DNA from: an uncultured Campylobacter sp.
GTDB taxonomy: Bacteria; Campylobacterota; Campylobacteria; Campylobacterales; Campylobacteraceae
DNA length: 27,616 nt
Reading direction: 5' to 3'
NCBI RefSeq assembly: GCF_938045345.1
Contig: NZ_CALIMS010000018.1
Location: 1 to 27,616, forward strand
The notes beneath the pieces were generated by a model. That model saw nothing but the letters and a program-made list of their open reading frames with translations, made no database searches and was not told the origin of the DNA. Shown in pieces: positions 22,637 through 27,616 of this stretch. A program made the position numbers and the translations under genes. Position 1 is the stretch's first letter, and each line of letters opens with the position of its first letter.

Positions 22637-24250
22637 TTGATTTTAATGATAGATAATTACGACAGCTTCGTTTTTAATATTTATCAATACATTTTGGAGC
22701 TAAGCGACGAGGAGGTGCGCTACTTCCGCAACGACGAGGTAACGCTGCAGCAGGTGCGCGAGCTTGCCCCGTCGCACATAATCCTAAGCCCCGGGCCAAA
22801 TCACCCAAAAGACAGCGGCGTCTGCCTGGATATTTTGCGCGCGGATTTGGATGTGCCGATTTTGGGCGTGTGCCTTGGGCATCAAGCGATCGGATATGCG
22901 GCGGGTGCGGAAATAAAGCAGCTGGAGGTGCCGCTACACGGCAAGAGCTCGTCGATAGAAATTTACGCAGATGGCGTGCTTTTTAGCGGGCTGCCGCGTA
23001 AATTTGAAGTGATGCGCTACCACTCGCTTTATGTGGATGAAGCTACATTGCCGCGCGAGTTTGAAATTTTAGCAAAGAGCGAAAACGACGGCGTAATCAT
23101 GGCGATGAAGCACCGAAGCAAGCCTGTTTTCGGCATTCAATTTCATCCCGAGAGCTTTTTTACCCAATACGGCAAAAAGATCATCGAAAATTTCATCAAT
23201 TACGGTAAAAAGATAATTTTAAAGGAGAAACTCGTGGTAAATTTCGCCCCGTTTATGTTGAAGCTACAAAAGGGCTTCCCACTAGATAGCGACGATTATG
23301 CGGTCATTTGCAAGGCGCTTTACGAGCAGGATTACGACATCGTGCAGCTTGCGGGGCTGCTCGTGCTAATCAGCGAAAAATCGCTCTACCCAAGCAGCCT
23401 TACGGCGCTCGTGCGCAGTATATTAAAATACTCGATCACCTACGACGATCCGAGCCCGATGTTTGACATCGTGGGCACGGGCGGCGATAGACTAAAGACG
23501 ATAAATATCTCCACGACCGTGGCCTTTATCGCGGCAAGCTTCGGCGTGCGCGTCGCCAAGCACGGCAACCGCGCGATTACCAGCAGATCGGGCAGCTCCG
23601 ATGCGCTGGACGCTCTGGGCGTGCCGCTACTTAGCGATCTGGCGCAGATTAGAGCGCTGTTAGATCGCACTGGGCTAGCGTTTTTTCACGCACCGTTTTT
23701 TCACAAGATCACCGCCGAGGTCAAAGAGGTTCGCAACCGCCTAAAAATCGGCACCGTCTTTAATATAATGGGGCCGCTGCTAAATCCGAATTTAAGCCTA
23801 AGCAATCAGATCGTAGGCAATTATCTGGAGGAAGTAAACGGGCTCATCGCCGAAACGCTGATGATCTTGGGGCGCAAGCACGCTCTGGTGGTGCACGGCA
23901 TGGACGGCATGGACGAGATCAGCCTATGCGACGAAACGCTAATCCACGAGGTCAAGGACGGTAAAATTTTAGAATACCGCGTCAATCCCGAGCAGTTCGG
24001 CTTCGCTCGCGCATTTCACGGCGATATAGAGGGCGGCGACGGCGAGGCCAATGCCGGAACTTTAAAGCAAATTTTAAAAGGCGAGCTGAGCGGGCCAAAA
24101 TTTGACATCGTCGTGCTAAACGCGATGTTTGCGCTATACTGCGCGGATGTCGTGTCAAGCCCTGCGGAGGCTAAGCCACTCATTTTAGAGGCGATCAAAT
24201 CGGGCAAGACGTGGGAATTTTACGAAAACTACGTAGGGGCGAGAGCTTAG
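22637..24250 (+). CDS. trpGD: Fused TrpG-TrpD: anthranilate synthase glutaminase plus anthranilate phosphoribosyltransferase
   Basis: A 537-residue bifunctional enzyme. Residues 1-190 are a class I glutamine amidotransferase giving ammonia to TrpE: MILMIDNYDSF, oxyanion and nucleophile GVCLGHQ with Cys79, and QFHPES with His170 and Glu172. Residues from about 200 to 537 are TrpD, which joins anthranilate to PRPP: DIVGTGGD (PRPP loop, 277-284), NISTTVAFIAA, KHGNRAITSRSGSSDALDALG and FNIMGPLLNP. The start is TTG 22637, which gives the standard MILxIDNYDSF and has AAGGA seven bases upstream. At the domain junction an in-frame GTG (codon 200) has a perfect AAAGGAG six bases before it, so free TrpD may also be made. 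The methyltransferase ATG follows the stop with no gap. Confidence 0.95.
   Translation: MILMIDNYDSFVFNIYQYILELSDEEVRYFRNDEVTLQQVRELAPSHIILSPGPNHPKDSGVCLDILRADLDVPILGVCLGHQAIGYAAGAEIKQLEVPLHGKSSSIEIYADGVLFSGLPRKFEVMRYHSLYVDEATLPREFEILAKSENDGVIMAMKHRSKPVFGIQFHPESFFTQYGKKIIENFINYGKKIILKEKLVVNFAPFMLKLQKGFPLDSDDYAVICKALYEQDYDIVQLAGLLVLISEKSLYPSSLTALVRSILKYSITYDDPSPMFDIVGTGGDRLKTINISTTVAFIAASFGVRVAKHGNRAITSRSGSSDALDALGVPLLSDLAQIRALLDRTGLAFFHAPFFHKITAEVKEVRNRLKIGTVFNIMGPLLNPNLSLSNQIVGNYLEEVNGLIAETLMILGRKHALVVHGMDGMDEISLCDETLIHEVKDGKILEYRVNPEQFGFARAFHGDIEGGDGEANAGTLKQILKGELSGPKFDIVVLNAMFALYCADVVSSPAEAKPLILEAIKSGKTWEFYENYVGARA
23221..23236 (+). promoter_or_regulatory. Internal ribosome binding site and GTG at the TrpG/TrpD junction
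   Basis: AAAGGAG (23221-23227), a six-base spacer AAACTC, then GTG (23234-23236) in frame as codon 200 of trpGD. It would start a 338-residue TrpD (VVNFAPFMLKLQKG...). The spacing and strength match the best ribosome binding sites in the window. Confidence 0.6.
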
Positions 24251-25372
24251 ATGGCTAGCGGCGAAAAGAGGGAGTTTTTAAGCGAGCAACTCATCAGCTA
24301 TCTGGGCAATAAGCGCTCGCTGCTAGCGCCGATCGAGCGTGCGATCTGCGAGATCAAGGCGGAGCTTGGGTGGGACAAGATCAGCTTCGCAGACGTCTTT
24401 AGCGGCAGCGGCATCGTCGCGCGCCTGGCCAAAGCGCACTCAAACCTCGTGATCGCAAACGATCTGGAGGGCTACTCGCGCGCGATAAACTCCTGCTATC
24501 TTTCAAATTTCAGCGACGAGCTGTGGCAGGATTTAACCGAGCTGCACGCTGAAATTTTAAGAAATTTTACGCCGAAGGAGAGCTTTTTTAGCGAGCTGTA
24601 CGCGCCGAAGGACGATGAGTATATCAAAGCGGGCGAGCGCGCTTTTTACACGCGCCGAAACGCCCTGATTTTGGGCGGGCTTTGCGAGCAGATAAGCAAA
24701 ATCCCGCAAGAATTTCGCGATTTTTTCACCGCGCCGCTACTTAGCGAGGCGAGCATCCACTCAAACACGGGCGGCGTTTTTAAGGGCTTTTACAAGGACA
24801 AAGCGGGCGTGGGCAAGTTCGGCGGCAGCGGCGAAAACGCGCTAGCTCGCATAATGGGCGAGATTTCTCTGCGCCTGCCCGTACTTTCAAATTTTGCCTG
24901 CAAAAGCGCGGTCTTTCAAGAGGACGCCGCGCGCTTTGCAAAGAGCGTACGCGAGCGCTTTTCGCAGCTTGACGTCGCGTATTTCGACCCCCCTTACAAT
25001 CAGCACCCCTACGGCTCGAACTATTTCATGCTAAATTTGATCACGGATTTTATAAACGAGGGCAAGCGCCCAAATGCTGCGGGGCTTAGCAGAGTTTCTG
25101 GAATCCCCGCAGGCTGGAACCGCTCGGCTTACAACAAAAAATCAAGCGCTTCGGAGGAATTTTTCGCGCTGTTGGTGGAATTTCCGGCGAAATTTTTAAT
25201 AATCTCTTTTAATTCCGAGGGCTTTATCTCTAAGGCGGAATTTTTAAAAAACCTCGCGCAAATCGGCTCCGTGCGCACGATAGAGATCCGCTATCCGACC
25301 TATCGCGCGAGCAGAAATTTAAGCGCGCGCGAGCTTTACGTGACTGAATTTTTATATGTCGTACAGAAGTAA
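24251..25372 (+). CDS. D12-class DNA adenine-N6 methyltransferase inside the trp cluster
   Basis: A 373-residue protein with the D12/Dam-like order: YLGNKRSLLAPI (17-28) and ADVFSGSGIVAR (47-58) form the SAM site (FxGxG motif I), a variable target-recognition region spans about 85-235, and the catalytic motif DPPYNQHPYGSNY begins at 246. DPPY marks amino-group methylation, here adenine N6. The C-terminal IISFNSEGFIS and LYVTEFLYVV fit the last strands. No restriction endonuclease is adjacent, so it is an orphan in this window. The ATG directly abuts the trpGD stop, and its own end overlaps the trpF start by 17 nt, so it is built into the operon rather than recently dropped in. Base and codon use look like the neighbours. 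The recognition site cannot be read from the sequence. Confidence 0.88.
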   Translation: MASGEKREFLSEQLISYLGNKRSLLAPIERAICEIKAELGWDKISFADVFSGSGIVARLAKAHSNLVIANDLEGYSRAINSCYLSNFSDELWQDLTELHAEILRNFTPKESFFSELYAPKDDEYIKAGERAFYTRRNALILGGLCEQISKIPQEFRDFFTAPLLSEASIHSNTGGVFKGFYKDKAGVGKFGGSGENALARIMGEISLRLPVLSNFACKSAVFQEDAARFAKSVRERFSQLDVAYFDPPYNQHPYGSNYFMLNLITDFINEGKRPNAAGLSRVSGIPAGWNRSAYNKKSSASEEFFALLVEFPAKFLIISFNSEGFISKAEFLKNLAQIGSVRTIEIRYPTYRASRNLSARELYVTEFLYVVQK

Positions 25373-27152
25373 GATCAAAATTTGCGGCATCAAAAGCGCC
25401 GCCGAAGCTCGCGCCGTGCTGGCGTGCAGCTCGGCTTTATGCGCAAATTTAGAGTGCGCGGACGGCGCCAAAAATTTACCGCAATCGGGTAGCGAGAGCT
25501 TAATAAAAAATTCTAATTTTTGCGGCGAAAATTCTGAGCGGAATTTTAATTCGGATGCCGAGAATTTTACGCGAAATTTCAATTCTGACGGCCAAAATTC
25601 CGCACAAAATTTTAATCAGGGCAGCGAGAATTTTACCTGCCGCGCACAAAATCATGCAAATTTTACGCCCGAGCAAAATTTTGATTGCGATAAAAATTTC
25701 AGTAGCGATTTGCGAAGCCAGGACGACGGCTCGGGCGTGCGGGTGGAATTTTTAGGCGTGATCTTTGTATCGAGCTCCAAACGCTGCGTCAGCGTAGAAA
25801 CAGCGCGCGAGATTGCGCGTATCGCGCATGAAAACGGCGCAAAGTGCGTCGGAGTTTTTGCTTTGAGCTCTGAAAAACACAGCGCTGCGCCGCACGAGTG
25901 CGAAAATTTTAGCGGCAAAGCTCGCGGCGATGAAATTTGCGAAAATAAAATTTGCGCAGGCAAGGACGGCAGCGTAGAATTTAATGAAGCCGCGGAATTT
26001 TGCGAAAAGCAGCGCAATGATTTGAGTATAAATTTAAATACAAGCCGCGCCGCGCCTGCTTCAGTAAAGGATATGAATTCTGAAATTTTAGATGCGGAAG
26101 TCCTAAGCGAAGAGCAAATTTTAAAAATTTGCGAGGTTTGCGAGCTGGACTGCGCTCAAATTTACGGACGCATAAGTGCGGGCTTTAAAACGCGCCTCAA
26201 CGCAGCGGGCGTCGAGGCGTGGCAGGTGCTAAGCATCGGCGCCGAAATGCCGCCGCTTGAGGGCTTGTGCTGTGATCGGATCTTATTCGACGCCAAAGGA
26301 GCGAGCCTGGGCGGTAACGGCGTGAGCTTCGATTGGGGTTTGCTGCGACATACAGGGCTTGGCTACGAAGGACAATACGACGCGGCGCGCGATGAAAAAA
26401 ACTGCGCGGGCAGCGCAACTCAAAACATAGACGACACAAAATACGACTCGGCTAGCGGGCGCTGCAATACGCAAAATGATGCAGCAAGTAACGAAAAATA
26501 CTACGTAGCGGGCACCGCTCAAAGCTCAGACGACGCAAGGAGCTATCTTAAACATAGCGCAATCTGTAGCGGATATAGTGAGGGGAATTTAAAGCGCGAT
26601 AAAAACGGTAGCTGCAGTAATTCTTGCACGGAGCATAGCGAAAACGGAAATTTGAAGCTCAAGAGGGTAAGCGACGTGTGCTGTGCCTCTAATAGCAATG
26701 AAGCGAGCGAGCGCGCACATGATATTGTTCGATCGAGCAATACGAAACAAGAAGCGAGCGCCGATCGTCGCGCCGCAAAGAATGGCGATGAGTGCAAATT
26801 TAGTGTGTGTGCTACCGCTCGGCTGAGTGGTGTAAGACCCACAAGCGAAGGCGTCAATGATCAAGGCACGAGAGACTATGAGGTGGGCGCGCCAAATATT
26901 TCAAATGACGGCGGAGAAGTGGACAAGCTGGGTGCCACAAAAGATGATAGCGCGAATAAGCATGACGCTGCTGCTAAAGGCGGCACGATCTCTTTCATTC
27001 TTGCAGGCGGCATCGGCGCGCAAAATATACTTGAAGCGCTCGTGCTACGTCCTTATGCTATCGATCTAAACAGCCGTGTGGAGGACGCGCGAGGCATCAA
27101 AGATCCACAAAAAATTTGTGAAATTTTAAAAATCATAGATGCGCGAAGCTAA
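25356..27152 (+). CDS. trpF: Phosphoribosylanthranilate isomerase TrpF with three huge low-complexity insertions
   Basis: TrpF isomerises N-(5-phosphoribosyl)anthranilate in tryptophan synthesis; it is normally a bare TIM barrel of about 200 residues. This frame is 598. Barrel pieces are all present and in order: KIKICGIKSAAEARAVLAC with catalytic Cys10, VEFLGVIFVSSSKRCVS, AKCVGVFAL, EEQILKICEVCELDCAQIYG, VEAWQVLSIG, DRILFDAKGASLGGNGVSFDW with catalytic Asp312, FILAGGIGAQNILEAL, and AIDLNSRVEDARGIKDPQKI. Between them lie inserts at about 27-127, 171-247 and 333-544, rich in Asn, Ser, Cys, Ala, Asp and Glu and with no domain I know. They sit at loop positions (after helix 1, after strand 3, before strand 7). 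Removing them leaves about 210 residues. The ATG overlaps the methyltransferase gene by 17 nt and has no clear ribosome binding site, suggesting translational coupling. Confidence 0.92.
   Translation: MSYRSKIKICGIKSAAEARAVLACSSALCANLECADGAKNLPQSGSESLIKNSNFCGENSERNFNSDAENFTRNFNSDGQNSAQNFNQGSENFTCRAQNHANFTPEQNFDCDKNFSSDLRSQDDGSGVRVEFLGVIFVSSSKRCVSVETAREIARIAHENGAKCVGVFALSSEKHSAAPHECENFSGKARGDEICENKICAGKDGSVEFNEAAEFCEKQRNDLSINLNTSRAAPASVKDMNSEILDAEVLSEEQILKICEVCELDCAQIYGRISAGFKTRLNAAGVEAWQVLSIGAEMPPLEGLCCDRILFDAKGASLGGNGVSFDWGLLRHTGLGYEGQYDAARDEKNCAGSATQNIDDTKYDSASGRCNTQNDAASNEKYYVAGTAQSSDDARSYLKHSAICSGYSEGNLKRDKNGSCSNSCTEHSENGNLKLKRVSDVCCASNSNEASERAHDIVRSSNTKQEASADRRAAKNGDECKFSVCATARLSGVRPTSEGVNDQGTRDYEVGAPNISNDGGEVDKLGATKDDSANKHDAAAKGGTISFILAGGIGAQNILEALVLRPYAIDLNSRVEDARGIKDPQKICEILKIIDARS
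25536..25637 (+). repeat. Three degenerate 33-36 bp tandem repeats in TrpF insert 1
   Basis: Residues 61-94 of TrpF read ERNFNSDAENFT, RNFNSDGQNSA, QNFNQGSENFT: three versions of one unit. Nearly every Asn-Phe pair is encoded by AATTTT or AATTTC within a GAATTT or AAATTT word. Confidence 0.7.
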
Positions 27153-27221
27153 ATCACGGCCTACTTTGCGTGCGAGCTTTATATTTGAAACAGAAATATG
27201 GCGCCTTAAAAAGGAGAAAAA

Positions 27222-27616
27222 ATGCATAACGACGAGCTAGGCGCGAGTAAAGTGCGACAAAGCAAAGATCCAAAATCTTTCGCGTGGAGCAAAGATCATG
27301 GCGGGCGAAATTTTGCAAATCTAAATGAGCAAAAATCACAAAGCAACCGTTCTAGTGCCGCCGATAAATCATCATGGAATTTTCAACCAAACAGAGACTA
27401 CGATAAAGATCCGATAGTAATCAAAAATTATGAAAAGTTTTTTGTTTATGCCCATCTTCTTGTATTTCTTCAGGTATCAGGTCTTCTAATATCTTTTATT
27501 TGGGATATTGTAGATTTTGGGCATATATATGTAGACGATTATTTAGAAGCCTGTATAATGATATTACTGATCGCCGTTATTACTTATATCTTTACCGCAA
27601 TACGCAATAAACGCGA
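27222..27616 (+). CDS. N-terminal part of an unidentified membrane protein, cut by the window edge
   Basis: ATG 27222 has an excellent AAGGAGAAAAA ribosome binding site, and the frame stays open to the window end (131 codons). The first 75 or so residues are polar (HNDELGASKVRQSKDPKSF..., rich in Ser, Asn, Lys and Asp), followed by two hydrophobic helices, about VYAHLLVFLQVSGLLISFIW and ACIMILLIAVITYIFTAI, ending in the basic AIRNKR. I recognise no family. It is not trpB or trpA, which often follow trpF in Campylobacter. Confidence 0.7.
   Translation, partial: MHNDELGASKVRQSKDPKSFAWSKDHGGRNFANLNEQKSQSNRSSAADKSSWNFQPNRDYDKDPIVIKNYEKFFVYAHLLVFLQVSGLLISFIWDIVDFGHIYVDDYLEACIMILLIAVITYIFTAIRNKR

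Noticed and set aside
25356..27152. TrpF inserts as assembly error or frameshifted neighbouring genes
   Set aside because: The frame is continuous for 598 codons, barrel pieces are in order, and the inserts lie at loop positions. Three independent errors that all keep the frame are implausible.

Overview
The window looks like chromosomal DNA of a Campylobacter-type epsilonproteobacterium, probably one of the higher-GC, anaerobic or oral species. The reasons are the selD-yedF-fdhC-nspC-moaD-moaE neighbourhood (close to the Cj1504c-Cj1518 region of C. jejuni as I remember it), carboxynorspermidine decarboxylase, a fused TrpGD, a GTG-started S21 of Campylobacter type, and spacers saturated with AAATTT/GAATTT words. 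I cannot name the species. I see no phage, insertion sequence, CRISPR array, tRNA or rRNA.

Left part (1-4813): selenium and formate/molybdopterin functions. SelD is itself a selenoprotein: an in-frame UGA at codon 17 is followed by a SECIS-like hairpin, and the gene overlaps yedF by ATGA. The cytochrome b subunit of formate dehydrogenase (fdhC) follows without its catalytic subunits. Then come nspC and, divergently, moaD-moaE. From 5246 to 12522 everything is on the minus strand: a divergent McrB-like AAA+ protein with a degenerate Walker B, pcm, nrdB (class I RNR small subunit), and an anaerobic class III RNR operon. In that operon the glycyl-radical segment of NrdD is a separate 54-residue gene between nrdD and nrdG.

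Middle (12694-18799): an LpoB-like lipoprotein, rpsU, then three envelope genes with no firm family (a multi-pass membrane protein, an exported TIM-barrel glycosidase-like protein and a membrane-anchored protein), a long gene-free spacer, crcB (fluoride channel) and a TSUP permease.

Right part (18800-27616): a 977-bp gene-free, repeat-bearing spacer, yaaA, then a tryptophan cluster trpE - trpGD - D12-class DNA adenine methyltransferase - trpF. TrpE and especially TrpF carry long low-complexity insertions; TrpF is about three times the usual length but keeps all its barrel motifs. TrpE insert 2 and TrpF insert 1 are as dense in RAATTY sites as the spacers, while the conserved part of trpE is not. 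RAATTY is the site methylated in C. jejuni for self-DNA recognition in transformation, and a DNA adenine methyltransferase sits inside this operon. That combination, the split NrdD and a perfect internal ribosome binding site at the TrpG/TrpD junction are the most interesting points. trpC, trpB and trpA are not in the window. A membrane protein gene runs off the right end.
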